Assembly (NCBI GenBank): GCA_030041475.1
Contig: JASHNU010000089.1
Location: 47,756-111,755 of the forward strand
DNA length: 64,000 nucleotides
Origin: Candidatus Sulfotelmatobacter sp.
GTDB taxonomy: Bacteria; Acidobacteriota; Terriglobia; Terriglobales; Acidobacteriaceae
Reading direction: 5' to 3'
In this document: in pieces, positions 16,246 through 23,812 of the stretch
How positions within the stretch are numbered: position 1 is the first letter of the stretch
Layout of the letters: every line of letters starts with the position of its first letter
Translations under genes and position numbers: made by a program
Notes under the pieces: model-generated
Databases searched by the model: none
What the model was told of the DNA's origin: nothing
What the model saw: the letters and a program-made list of their open reading frames with translations, nothing else

Positions 16246-17310
16246 ATGGCAAGCATCGAAGTTCAGCGGCAGGTACTGCCCATTCTCGCCAACCCTAATC
16301 AGGGCGCGCGCTTCTACAATCCTGAGCTGCCTTCGTCGGAGCCGTTCGTCCCAGGTCACCGCACGTGCGCAGGCTGCGGGCCTTCCATCCAGTACCGCAT
16401 GACGAGCAAAGCTGCGGGCGACAACACGATCTTGGTCGGACCGACCGGGTGTATGTACGTGGCCAACAGTTCGTATCTGTGCACGCCGTACAACGTACCC
16501 TGGGCGCACACGCAGATTGGCAGCGCCGGGAGTTTTACCGCGGGCGTCGCTGCGGCGTATGAAGCCATGATCCGCAAAGGCAAATGGAGGGGGCATTATC
16601 CAAATATTATTTGCGAAGCCGGCGACGGCAGCGCCTCCGATATCGGTTTGGCCTCGATCTCCGGCGCACTCTATCGCAACCACGACTGCTTGATCATCTG
16701 CTACGACAATGAGCAGTACGCCAATACGGGCATTCAGGCGTCGTCGCGCACGCCCTACGGCGGAATGACCACGTTTTCGCCGCCGGGTCCGGAAGTTCCG
16801 GAAGGCAAGAAGCTGTTTCCGAAAGATCTCGCTCGCATGATGGCGGCGGGACATCCTCACTGCTACGTGGCAACGGCGAGCGTGGGCTACCCTATTGATC
16901 TTATGAACAAAGTCCGCAAGGGCCTGAACCACCGCGGCGCCGCATATCTCATGGTCTACACGCCCTGCCAGAAGGGATTCGTTTACGAGACGCCGCGCTC
17001 CATCGATCTCGGCCGCGTGGTGGTCGAGTGCGGTCTGTATCCGATCTGGGAGTGGAATCCGGAGAAGCGCGAGTTCGACTACAGCTTCCGCCCGCAGAAC
17101 ATTCGTCCGGTCTCGGAGTACTTGAAGCTGCAGGGACGATTTGGCCATCTGCACGCCGAACATATCGCCACCATGCAGAAGTTCGCCAACGAGCAATGGA
17201 AAATGATGGGCGTCGAGCTGCCGGAAGGGTTGATCCAGGCAGCCGATCCGAAGAACCAGGTCAACATGGCAGCGGCGGCGGAAGCCGAAGCAATTGCGGA
17301 GACCGTATGA
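16246..17310 (+). CDS. oxalate oxidoreductase beta subunit (TPP and 4Fe-4S binding, probable)
   Basis: Protein of 354 aa. The start at 16246 has AGGAGAAACGG in front; a frame from 16207 overlaps the alpha stop. It carries the TPP-binding motif GDGSASDIG (from residue 125) ending in DNEQYANTG, and the four cysteines for the proximal cluster: C41 and C44 (CAGC), C69 (GPTGC) and C240 (YTPCQKGF), as in other family beta subunits. Seventeen bases separate it from alpha, and its stop overlaps the start of the next small gene (ATGA). It forms the catalytic heart with alpha. Subunit identity is certain by motif; the oxalate specificity comes from the alpha subunit. Confidence 0.85.
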   Translation: MASIEVQRQVLPILANPNQGARFYNPELPSSEPFVPGHRTCAGCGPSIQYRMTSKAAGDNTILVGPTGCMYVANSSYLCTPYNVPWAHTQIGSAGSFTAGVAAAYEAMIRKGKWRGHYPNIICEAGDGSASDIGLASISGALYRNHDCLIICYDNEQYANTGIQASSRTPYGGMTTFSPPGPEVPEGKKLFPKDLARMMAAGHPHCYVATASVGYPIDLMNKVRKGLNHRGAAYLMVYTPCQKGFVYETPRSIDLGRVVVECGLYPIWEWNPEKREFDYSFRPQNIRPVSEYLKLQGRFGHLHAEHIATMQKFANEQWKMMGVELPEGLIQAADPKNQVNMAAAAEAEAIAETV

Positions 17311-17690
17311 GCGCACAATCAAATGCTCCAGCCACACCGGCGGAAGCGCAGGAAAGTTACATTGTTGCCGAAGGCAAAAAGCGCGGCGCGACCCGCGACG
17401 TGCGGCCGGAAGCGGCGTTCGACAAGTACTACACCGTGCTGCGCGTCCATGCCGGCGACGGCATTCTCACCGATAACTGGCATACCAATGAAGTCCTGAG
17501 CCACACGCGCAACAACTTCGAGGGCTACACCTTCGTGATGCGAACGCTCGAAGCCTGGGGCGTGATGATCGAGAACGACCATCGCGGCTACTACACGGCC
17601 GGCGGGCGCGTGTGGGTCCTCGATCTGGAGCGGTGTGAAGGCAAGAAGCCGCGGCTGCCGGTGGCGGGCGCCGGCGCCAGCAAAGGATAA
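17307..17690 (+). CDS. small protein coupled to the oxidoreductase operon, unknown function
   Basis: Protein of 127 aa whose ATG overlaps the stop codon of the beta-subunit gene, so the two are translationally coupled. No known domain is recognised. The N-terminal 40 residues are polar and Ala/Glu-rich; the rest (YYTVLRVHAGDGILTDNWHT, then NFEGYTFVMRTLEAWGVMIE and GGRVWVLDLERC) looks like a compact alpha/beta domain. It has one cysteine only, so it is unlikely to bind an Fe-S cluster by itself. The tight coupling suggests an accessory or regulatory subunit, or an assembly factor, for the oxalate enzyme. Confidence 0.6.
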   Translation: MSAQSNAPATPAEAQESYIVAEGKKRGATRDVRPEAAFDKYYTVLRVHAGDGILTDNWHTNEVLSHTRNNFEGYTFVMRTLEAWGVMIENDHRGYYTAGGRVWVLDLERCEGKKPRLPVAGAGASKG

Positions 17691-17698
17691 GCGCAGGA

Positions 17699-18064
17699 GT
17701 GGCTCGCATCCTGCTCATTGACGACACGCCGGAGATTGCCGAACTCCTGACCTTCGCATTGCGCGACCTTGGCCACGCGGTCTATGCCTCTGGCTACACA
17801 ACCACCGTCAACGACCTGATTGCGGAGCAGCGCGCCGATGCTCTGGTGCTCGACTGTTCCGCCTATGAGATGAGCGAAGCGCTATTCGACATGGTGCGCG
17901 GGGAAACGAAGCACACCCCGCTTCCCATCGTGATCATCTCCGACACGCCGGAAGAAGCTGATGAGAGCCTCGCTGCCCGCAACGCCGAAAAGGTCTTGCT
18001 GATCCCGAAGCCCTTTACGGCATCGCAGGTCGCGCGGGCGATCGACCAACTACTGGCAGCGTGA
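17699..18064 (+). CDS. single-domain response regulator (receiver)
   Basis: Receiver-domain protein of 121 aa starting at GTG 17699, with AAAGGA ten bases upstream. The phosphorylation machinery is complete: acidic pair D8/D9 (LLIDDTPE), phospho-acceptor D52 (LVLDCSAYEM), S81 (VIISDT) and K104 (IPKPF). No output domain follows. It lies eight bases after the small protein of the oxidoreductase operon and is likely co-transcribed. No histidine kinase is adjacent; a partner may lie elsewhere or in the chemosensory cluster 5 kb downstream. Its target is unknown. Confidence 0.75.
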   Translation: MARILLIDDTPEIAELLTFALRDLGHAVYASGYTTTVNDLIAEQRADALVLDCSAYEMSEALFDMVRGETKHTPLPIVIISDTPEEADESLAARNAEKVLLIPKPFTASQVARAIDQLLAA

Positions 18065-18113
18065 GCCGAACTCAGGCCTCGCCCTGGAGCCTTTCTGACG
18101 TGGAGTCCTGTTT

Positions 18114-18431
18114 ATGTGGAGTATGGATGATTGGGAGTACCTGGAGCGCGAAGTCGTCACCGACCCGAAGGGCCGGAAGTGGACGATCGCGCTGATGGAC
18201 GTGCTCGGCCAGAAGGGCGATCCCGACCGGCCCGACGCTTTGCTTGAGCTGCAATATTCTTCCGGCCGTTACTTCACTCTGATCTACGGCTCCGGTGGCG
18301 GATTGCAGTGGGAACGCGGCTACGGCTTGCTGCCGGACGCGACGCGGGCATACGGCGAGTTGATGCTGTCCGTCATCCGGGGGAAACTTGATCCGTCGCA
18401 GCCTGTCTTCCGCGCGGATCTGGAAGGTTGA
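18114..18431 (+). CDS. hypothetical protein at the end of the oxidoreductase operon
   Basis: Protein of 105 aa; start at 18114 with GTGGAG nine bases upstream, or at the nearby ATG 18123. It is acidic and aromatic-rich (MDDWEYLEREVVTDPKGRKW, ELQYSSGRYFTLIYGSGGGL), all in one globular-looking domain. No family is recognised. It follows the receiver gene by 49 bases on the same strand. Coding use looks real because frame, length and GC at third positions match its neighbours. Confidence 0.5.
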   Translation: MWSMDDWEYLEREVVTDPKGRKWTIALMDVLGQKGDPDRPDALLELQYSSGRYFTLIYGSGGGLQWERGYGLLPDATRAYGELMLSVIRGKLDPSQPVFRADLEG

Positions 18432-18461
18432 TCTCGCTTCCCTGCTGTTATCGCCCAGCTT

Positions 18462-19238
18462 CTATCGGCCCGGATCGAGATCTCTCAGAATCACGTTCAG
18501 CACTTGCCCAGCCAGTCGCGCGTCGCGCTCTGAAACCCCTGTGCCAGTCTCGCTCTCGTCTCGATAGGTTCTGGCGACCGACGGCAGGCGAGCGCAGCCG
18601 TTGCGAATCAGCCCTGCTCTCTCTGCGACCGCAATCCGCGTATCGAACGACCATTCGCTGATGTTTCCCGTGGGAGCACCCGAAGCCATGAGTGCGGCCA
18701 GCCCTTTTTTCTCCAGCGCGTCGGTGATGATGGCTTCGAGGATCCCGCAAGACGTGCGCAACGCCAGGTCAAATAGCCCTTCCTCCGAGGCGCGACGGCT
18801 CTCGCGATAGGCCTGTTCGAGCACCGGACGGAGCTCAGAGTTGTGCACGAACTCGAAGCGCCGTGGTGCCGGAGGCTCTGCGGTCGTGGAAAGAACCGGG
18901 ACTGCGTCCTTGCGCGTCAGCGAAGCGACTGCCTGTTCCAGTACTCCGAGCAGTCGCGTGACTATTTCCTCCGGCGCGACTCCTTCGACCACTCCACCGT
19001 CGCCAGTTCGGACCAGGAAGGCCTGGCTGAAGGACCGTGCCAGCCAGCGGGCTTTGCTACCCCCCGATAATCGATTGACGATGAGGCCGACTTCCTGCTG
19101 CCATACACGGGTCGTCGTCACGGAGAACGCGTCTGAGGGATCGGCCGCCAGCAGGCCGCGAAGCTCTCGTCCGCGCCGAATCAGGCTTTCGAGCTGTGTG
19201 AGGTGGGTCTCGATTTGAGCTTGCAGAGTCTGTTCCAT
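18462..19238 (-). CDS. hypothetical helical protein
   Basis: Protein of 258 aa on the minus strand, facing the oxidoreductase operon and ending 30 bases from its last gene. The start at 19238 (MEQTLQAQIETH) is a guess; a GTG at 19265 is also in frame, and neither has a clear ribosome-binding site. The N-terminus is helical (LTQLESLIRRGRELRGLL). The C-terminal half (AYRESRRASEEGLFDLALRT then ISEWSFDTRIAVAERAGLI) is reminiscent of DUF4145-like helical domains, but this is weak. Function unknown. Confidence 0.5.
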   Translation of the reverse strand: MEQTLQAQIETHLTQLESLIRRGRELRGLLAADPSDAFSVTTTRVWQQEVGLIVNRLSGGSKARWLARSFSQAFLVRTGDGGVVEGVAPEEIVTRLLGVLEQAVASLTRKDAVPVLSTTAEPPAPRRFEFVHNSELRPVLEQAYRESRRASEEGLFDLALRTSCGILEAIITDALEKKGLAALMASGAPTGNISEWSFDTRIAVAERAGLIRNGCARLPSVARTYRDESETGTGVSERDARLAGQVLNVILRDLDPGR

Positions 19239-19287
19239 CGGTGTATCGCGTGAGTCGGCGGGCACTGGAATTGGCCAGAATTCGTTC

Positions 19288-19316
19288 TTGACACCCTAGC
19301 GCGAGGGTGATAACTT
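19288..19316 (+). promoter_or_regulatory. sigma-70-type promoter of oxlT
   Basis: TTGACA (19288-19293), a 17-base spacer, TAACTT (19311-19316), the best promoter in the window. The spacer contains the near-palindrome CCCTAGCGCGAGGG. A transcription start near 19323 is expected, giving a leader of about 150 bases. Confidence 0.65.
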
Positions 19317-19327
19317 CTCTCCCCGAA

Positions 19328-19351
19328 GTGGTTCACTCATCAGACCAGTTT
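19328..19351 (+). promoter_or_regulatory. operator 2, shared with the FadR-type regulator gene
   Basis: GTGGTTCACTC, ATCAGACCAG and TTT: identical at 20 of 24 positions to the site at 11509-11532 and again just downstream of a promoter. The inverted half-sites TGGT and ACCA are kept. This links oxlT expression to the FadR-type regulator 8 kb upstream. Confidence 0.65.
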
Positions 19352-19474
19352 AGCATACGCGCTGTGCTGGCCCGGTCTTCTGGCGCAACGCCGGAGTGAA
19401 CCGCAACACGTGGGGACTGGCGTTCCGCCAGTGCATTGTCAAAGAATCCACCACCCAGTTGTGGAGGGCAATTG

Positions 19475-20821
19475 ATGGCGACGCAAGCTTCCTCCCTGAT
19501 TCATCCATCCCGCATTGTCAATCGTTGGGCCCAGTTGGTGGCCGGCATCGTCGCCATGATGGCAATTGCCAACTTGCAATATGCCTGGACCCTGTTCACG
19601 AAGCCTATACAAGCCCAGCTGCACGTTTCCCTGGTCGCTGTGCAGTGGACTTTTACTTTATTCGTCGCCCTTGAAACTTGGCTTGTGCCTTTTGAAGGGT
19701 TCCTGGTTGACAAGATCGGGCCTCGATTCATGTTGGGCATCGGCGCGGTCATGGTTGGATTGGGCTGGATCGGCTCCGGCCGGGCTGAGACCATAAACAG
19801 CCTCTATTTTTGGTACGGCGTGGGCGGCGTCGGTGCCGGTGTAGTCTACGGCGGGGCGATTGGGAATGCGTTGAAATGGTTCCCTGACCATCGCGGACTG
19901 TGCGTCGGCCTGACCGCCGGAGCGTTCGGCATAGGCACGGCTACGACGATTGCTCCCGTCGCTTCCATGCTGAAGATCTCGGGCTACCAGCACACGTTCA
20001 TATTCTGGGGAACCGTCCAGGGCATCGTGGTCTTAGCCGCTGCCCTGTTCATGGCCAAGCCACCCGAGGGCTGGACGCCGCAGGGTTGGAAGGAAAAGGA
20101 GGCTTTGATCAAAGCCCGCATTCGGACCTCCGCCAAGGACCTGACGCCCTTCGAGATGCTATGCCAGCCGTCTTTCTATGTCATCTATGTGATGATGACA
20201 ATGTTAGCTTTCGGTGGCTTGGTGGTTACGGCACAACTCAACCCCATGGCTTCCTCGTACCATGTGGATAACATCGTCGTGGGACTCGGCATGACCGCAT
20301 TGGTGATGGCCATTACGGTCGACCGCTTGCTGAACGGTTTGACCCGGCCATTCTGGGGATGGGTCTCCGACCACATTGGACGGGAGAATGCTATCTTCGC
20401 CTCTTTTATTCTGGAGGCAGTCGCAGTGTTTGCCCTGCTTCAGTTGATCAGCCATCCTGTCTGGTTCGTTGCGTTGTCGGGCCTTTGTTTCTTCGCGTGG
20501 GGCAATATTTTTTCTCTCTTCCCCTCTGTCACCGGTGACCTGTATGGAAGGAAATGGGCGACCACCAACTATGGAGTGGTCTATACCGCCAAAGGAGTAG
20601 CTGCGGCCTTTGCCGGACCCGGCGCCGCCTGGTTGTTTGCTAAGACCGGTTCCTGGACGAAGGTGTTCTGGGCCATGATCGTTTGCGATTTGATCGCTGC
20701 CTTCATGGCATTGCTATGGCTGAAGCCGCTGGCAGCCAAAATGGTAAAGGAGTCAGAAAGCGCGTCTGCGCCAGCCGTCGACCTGACGCCGACTCCCATC
20801 AAGGCCCGTGGCGTAGCATAA
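19475..20821 (+). CDS. oxlT: oxalate transporter, OxlT-type (MFS, oxalate:formate antiporter family)
   Basis: Twelve-helix MFS carrier (448 aa). Start 19475 has GGAGGG eight bases upstream. Much of it can be aligned by eye with Oxalobacter OxlT: NLQYAWTLFTKPI, VSLVAVQWTFTLF, VDKIGPR, GVGAGVVYGGAIGNALKWFP, NGLTRPFWGWVSDHIGR and TTNYGVVYTAKGVAA. The two positive residues that bind oxalate in OxlT (R272, K355) are both present, as R291 and K373. The family can exchange oxalate for formate; since this island produces CO2 or glyoxylate rather than formate, it may act as a symporter or exchange another anion. It lies 8 kb from the ligase but is tied to the cluster by the shared operator. Confidence 0.87.
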   Translation: MATQASSLIHPSRIVNRWAQLVAGIVAMMAIANLQYAWTLFTKPIQAQLHVSLVAVQWTFTLFVALETWLVPFEGFLVDKIGPRFMLGIGAVMVGLGWIGSGRAETINSLYFWYGVGGVGAGVVYGGAIGNALKWFPDHRGLCVGLTAGAFGIGTATTIAPVASMLKISGYQHTFIFWGTVQGIVVLAAALFMAKPPEGWTPQGWKEKEALIKARIRTSAKDLTPFEMLCQPSFYVIYVMMTMLAFGGLVVTAQLNPMASSYHVDNIVVGLGMTALVMAITVDRLLNGLTRPFWGWVSDHIGRENAIFASFILEAVAVFALLQLISHPVWFVALSGLCFFAWGNIFSLFPSVTGDLYGRKWATTNYGVVYTAKGVAAAFAGPGAAWLFAKTGSWTKVFWAMIVCDLIAAFMALLWLKPLAAKMVKESESASAPAVDLTPTPIKARGVA

Positions 20822-20843
20822 GAATTCGGACGGAGGTATGAAA

Positions 20844-20871
20844 GCCTCCCTTAAGTCAGGGAGCCTTTTTT
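20844..20871 (+). terminator. rho-independent terminator after oxlT
   Basis: GCCTCCCT, short loop TAAGTC, AGGGAGCC followed directly by TTTTTT. Stem of six uninterrupted pairs plus one after a mismatch. It begins 23 bases after the oxlT stop and closes the oxalate island on the plus strand. Confidence 0.75.
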
Positions 20872-20902
20872 GTACTTCGTTGTTCCGCCACGGGGCGCTG
20901 GT

Positions 20903-22216
20903 TTACTCCGGCAAAGGCTGCCCGCGAGTTTCCGCTCCGAACGGGATCAAGCACAACCCCACAGCAAAGGCGATCGCCGTCATCCCTACTGGCGCACCCA
21001 AGGATCCGTAATGGCGAATCCCAGCTCCCACAAGAAACGTGATGCCCGCGCCGCCAAAACGTGCCATGGATGTGGCAAAGGCGAAGGCACTCGCCCGACA
21101 CTCGGTCGGATATTGCTCCGGCAGCCATAGCGTGTAAACGGAGAAATTCGCCCCCCCAATGCCCAGAAAGAAGAGACAGCCAAAAAACCACGTCAGTCCC
21201 CCCGCTCCCAAGTAAAACACATAGCCGAAGGTTACCGCGATGAACACCATCATGAGAGTGAAGAAGAACGCCAGGGCGCCACGGCGGCCAATCCGACTGG
21301 CAATCGTGGGCATGGCCAGGCAGCCGAGGATCGTCCCGACCGAGATCAACATCGTGGCCAGCGAAGCAAGCCGCGTGGCAGCAGGTCCGACATGCCCTGC
21401 AGCCTCTGAGAGTGTCGTAGCAGCAGCGGGAACGTAGACCGTTCCGGCCCAGAGCCCGCAGATCGAGGCCAGCATAAAGAGGGAATTCAGGATCGTACGC
21501 CGCCGCCACTTTGGAGAAAACAGCGCCGCCAGCGGACGCCAAACCTCCCAGTTGCGGATCACATTCCCCTTCTCGCGCCAGCGCGAAGGCTCCGTCACTC
21601 CATGGCGAATCCAGGCCAGCAGCAAAGCGGGAACGCCTCCCACGGCAAACATGGCTCGCCAGCCGAAATGGCTTCCGACCGTGTAGTTGGCAATGGCCGC
21701 CAGGAGAAATCCCACGTAGTATCCGGTGTGCATATACCCGGAACCGGCGACGCGGCGACGCTCCGGCCACTCCTCTGCTACGAAGGTTCCGCCCATGGCC
21801 CACTCGCCGCCGATTCCGATGCCGGCCAGCAGGCGCAGGAGCGCGAGCTGCCAAACCCTGGTCACCACGGCGCTCAAGAACGTAAACGCGGAATACCACA
21901 CGATCGTCAGCATCAGCGTGCGCACGCGGCCGAACTTGTCTCCGATCGGTCCCCAGAGAAACGCCAGACCCCATCCCACCAGAAACAGGGCGAACAGCGT
22001 GCCGCCGTATACGCCAATGTTCCCTTTTGTGGCCTCTATGCCTGAGCGCGGCAAGAGCTCGCGCATCGAGGGCACGAGCACCAGCGCATAGATAAAGGAG
22101 TCCATTCCGTCCAGCGCCCAGCCACCCCACGCCGCCCAGAAGCCGCGTACCTGATTTCGAGTGAGGCTTGGCACAGTGGAGATCGAAGGAGTGGGGCGCG
22201 GCATAGGGGAGGTCAT
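20903..22216 (-). CDS. MFS carboxylate/sialate-type transporter
   Basis: Twelve-helix MFS protein (437 aa) of the SHS/AAHS type, which move organic acids such as lactate, pyruvate or aromatic acids with protons. Signatures: GGWALDGMDSFIYALVLVPS, GDKFGRVRTL (loop 2-3), AGIGIGGEWAMGGTFVAEEW, GYYVGFLLAAIANY and WLPEQYPTECRASAFAF. It is convergent with oxlT across the terminator and so not in the same operon. Its place next to an oxalate island suggests a related acid (glycolate, glyoxylate, lactate), but the sequence does not fix this. An alternative overlapping frame on the same strand from 22241 is a shadow. Confidence 0.75.
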   Translation of the reverse strand: MTSPMPRPTPSISTVPSLTRNQVRGFWAAWGGWALDGMDSFIYALVLVPSMRELLPRSGIEATKGNIGVYGGTLFALFLVGWGLAFLWGPIGDKFGRVRTLMLTIVWYSAFTFLSAVVTRVWQLALLRLLAGIGIGGEWAMGGTFVAEEWPERRRVAGSGYMHTGYYVGFLLAAIANYTVGSHFGWRAMFAVGGVPALLLAWIRHGVTEPSRWREKGNVIRNWEVWRPLAALFSPKWRRRTILNSLFMLASICGLWAGTVYVPAAATTLSEAAGHVGPAATRLASLATMLISVGTILGCLAMPTIASRIGRRGALAFFFTLMMVFIAVTFGYVFYLGAGGLTWFFGCLFFLGIGGANFSVYTLWLPEQYPTECRASAFAFATSMARFGGAGITFLVGAGIRHYGSLGAPVGMTAIAFAVGLCLIPFGAETRGQPLPE

Positions 22217-22828
22217 GACGGAGAGGAACTATATCAAACAAACAAATCCTCTCCTCACAAACTTTTCATTGCCGGAACGATCAATCCGGCGTCCAGCCCA
22301 AGAATTCCTCGTGCCCTTCGAACACTCTGCGCAACTGGATACCGATGCGCCGGCGGCTCAACCGCTCACACCCATTTCCTTCCGAGATCCCTTGCGGCGC
22401 CGGCTGCTTTGTCTGGACGAGAGGCTTTGTGGTCGAGATGCCCCCTTGCGCCTTCTCAACGGTGGGCGGTTCTCCTAACAGACTGGTTGGCACACTCCCT
22501 CCTGTCACTGGGATAATTTCTCCGAGACAACCGCCCGCAGTGACCGAAAGCCCATGACCCCGTGATCCGCCGTACTCCACCCGCCCATCGCGATTTGACC
22601 CGAAAAACTCGACTCAGCCCCTGCCGGACCTGTGAAACCACCTGCGGATCAAGCACTAACGTAACTCCAGAAATTTCTAAGAAACCTTTAATCTTCAGAG
22701 TTGGCGGACCGCTCGACTCCAGCCTCATCTGTACCGGCACGGCAACCTTCGCGCCGGGCTTTACTAGTGTTTCAACAAGCCTCAGTCGAACGATCCAGAC
22801 TGACAGAGGCACGAATTTCGAGGAAACC
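22217..22828. other. intergenic region before the chemosensory cluster
   Basis: About 610 bases between divergent genes with no convincing protein frame. The open frames here on either strand look like compositional shadows, and the frame upstream of cheY has no conserved features. On the minus strand, TATAGT near the MFS start is a possible -10 without a good -35. I see no RNA motif I can name. Confidence 0.4.
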
Positions 22829-23203
22829 ATGACGGCCAAGAAAATTCTTCTCGTCGATGACTCCAAGACGGCCCTGATGATGGAGCGGGCCATCCTGGAA
22901 AAACGCACGAAATATCAATGTGTCACCGCGTCGGATGGACTGGAAGCGGTGAGCAAAGCCAGCGAGGAACATCCCGACCTGGTACTGATGGACGTCGTGA
23001 TGCCGCGCATGAATGGCTTTGAAGCCTGCAAGAAGCTGCGGCAGCTTCCCGAGACTCGGGAAGTTCCGATCGTCCTCCTCACGACCCGCGGAGAAGAGAC
23101 ATACATGGAGGCCGGGTTTCAGAGTGGCTGCAATGACTATTTGACGAAGCCTGTCGATGGCGAGGAACTGGTCAAGCTGCTGCAAAGCTATTTGGGAGAG
23201 TAG
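22829..23203 (+). CDS. cheY: CheY-like response regulator
   Basis: Single receiver domain (124 aa), GAGGAAACC before the ATG. Acidic pair D10/D11 (ILLVDDSKT), phospho-acceptor D55 (LVLMDVVMPRMNGFEACK), threonine in LLTTRGEE and lysine in LTKPVDGEEL are all present, so it can accept phosphate. It opens the chemosensory cluster and is the likely output partner of the CheA encoded 1.2 kb downstream. With no flagellar switch genes present, its target could be a pilus or polysaccharide machine. Confidence 0.85.
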   Translation: MTAKKILLVDDSKTALMMERAILEKRTKYQCVTASDGLEAVSKASEEHPDLVLMDVVMPRMNGFEACKKLRQLPETREVPIVLLTTRGEETYMEAGFQSGCNDYLTKPVDGEELVKLLQSYLGE

Positions 23204-23299
23204 TTGAAAAAGAGTCGCTGAGAAAAAGATGTCTCAAGACATACGGGCCGCAAGCCCGAGGGACGAGCGCATGGGGATGAGAGCATTGAGGACGAGAGG

Positions 23300-23794
23300 A
23301 TGACAGCGGGCGCGGGAATCAGCAAGTTTGAAGATCCCCGGCTGGAGGCCGCACAAAAGCGGCTTCGGGACAGCGTAGATCGGGCCGACACGCTGGAGGC
23401 AATCCGTGAAATTGTCACCAACCTGCTGGGTTGCGAAGAGATTGGACTCTTCACCGTGGAGCGTGGAAACGGCGGGCTGCTCTGGTCCTTCGGCATAGAC
23501 ACGCAGCGGCACGGCACTCTGGACAGCTTTGACGAGTCCGCGTTACGCCGCGTGATGCAGGGTGAGTTTCACGTTGTCCAGGTCGAACACGAAGGCCACA
23601 CCCGCCACGAAAATCCGCCACTCAGAATCTTTGTTCCGATTCGACTGCACGGGCGCACGGTGGCAGTCCTGGTGATGGTGAAGCTGCTGCCACAGAAAGT
23701 CGGCTTCGACAAGGCGGACATGAATCTGGTGAAACTACTCTCCGACGAATCGGGCAGAGCCCTGTTTGAGAGGAGCGCGAACGCGAATGCTTAG
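23300..23794 (+). CDS. GAF-domain protein
   Basis: Protein of 164 aa with GAGGACGAGAGG before the ATG. After a short N-terminal helix (DPRLEAAQKRLRDSV) a GAF domain spans nearly the whole protein: IVTNLLGCEEIGLFTVER, then RIFVPIRLHGRTVAVLVM, ending KADMNLVKLLSDESGRALFE. GAF domains bind small ligands or mediate protein contact. No output domain is attached. It lies inside a chemosensory operon, between cheY and cheD, so it could be a soluble sensor or scaffold feeding into the CheA array. Confidence 0.75.
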   Translation: MTAGAGISKFEDPRLEAAQKRLRDSVDRADTLEAIREIVTNLLGCEEIGLFTVERGNGGLLWSFGIDTQRHGTLDSFDESALRRVMQGEFHVVQVEHEGHTRHENPPLRIFVPIRLHGRTVAVLVMVKLLPQKVGFDKADMNLVKLLSDESGRALFERSANANA

Positions 23795-23812
23795 CTCGGC
23801 GAGGAGAAGAGA

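Noticed and set aside
12508..17310. Reading the operon as pyruvate:ferredoxin oxidoreductase
   Set aside because: YPIRPY instead of YPITPSS, the switch-loop pattern, the missing gamma GGQG loop and the oxalate context all favour oxalate over pyruvate.
20856..22241. 461-aa frame overlapping the second MFS gene on the same strand
   Set aside because: The other frame encodes twelve hydrophobic helices and MFS motifs; this one is Arg/Gly-rich with no membrane segments.
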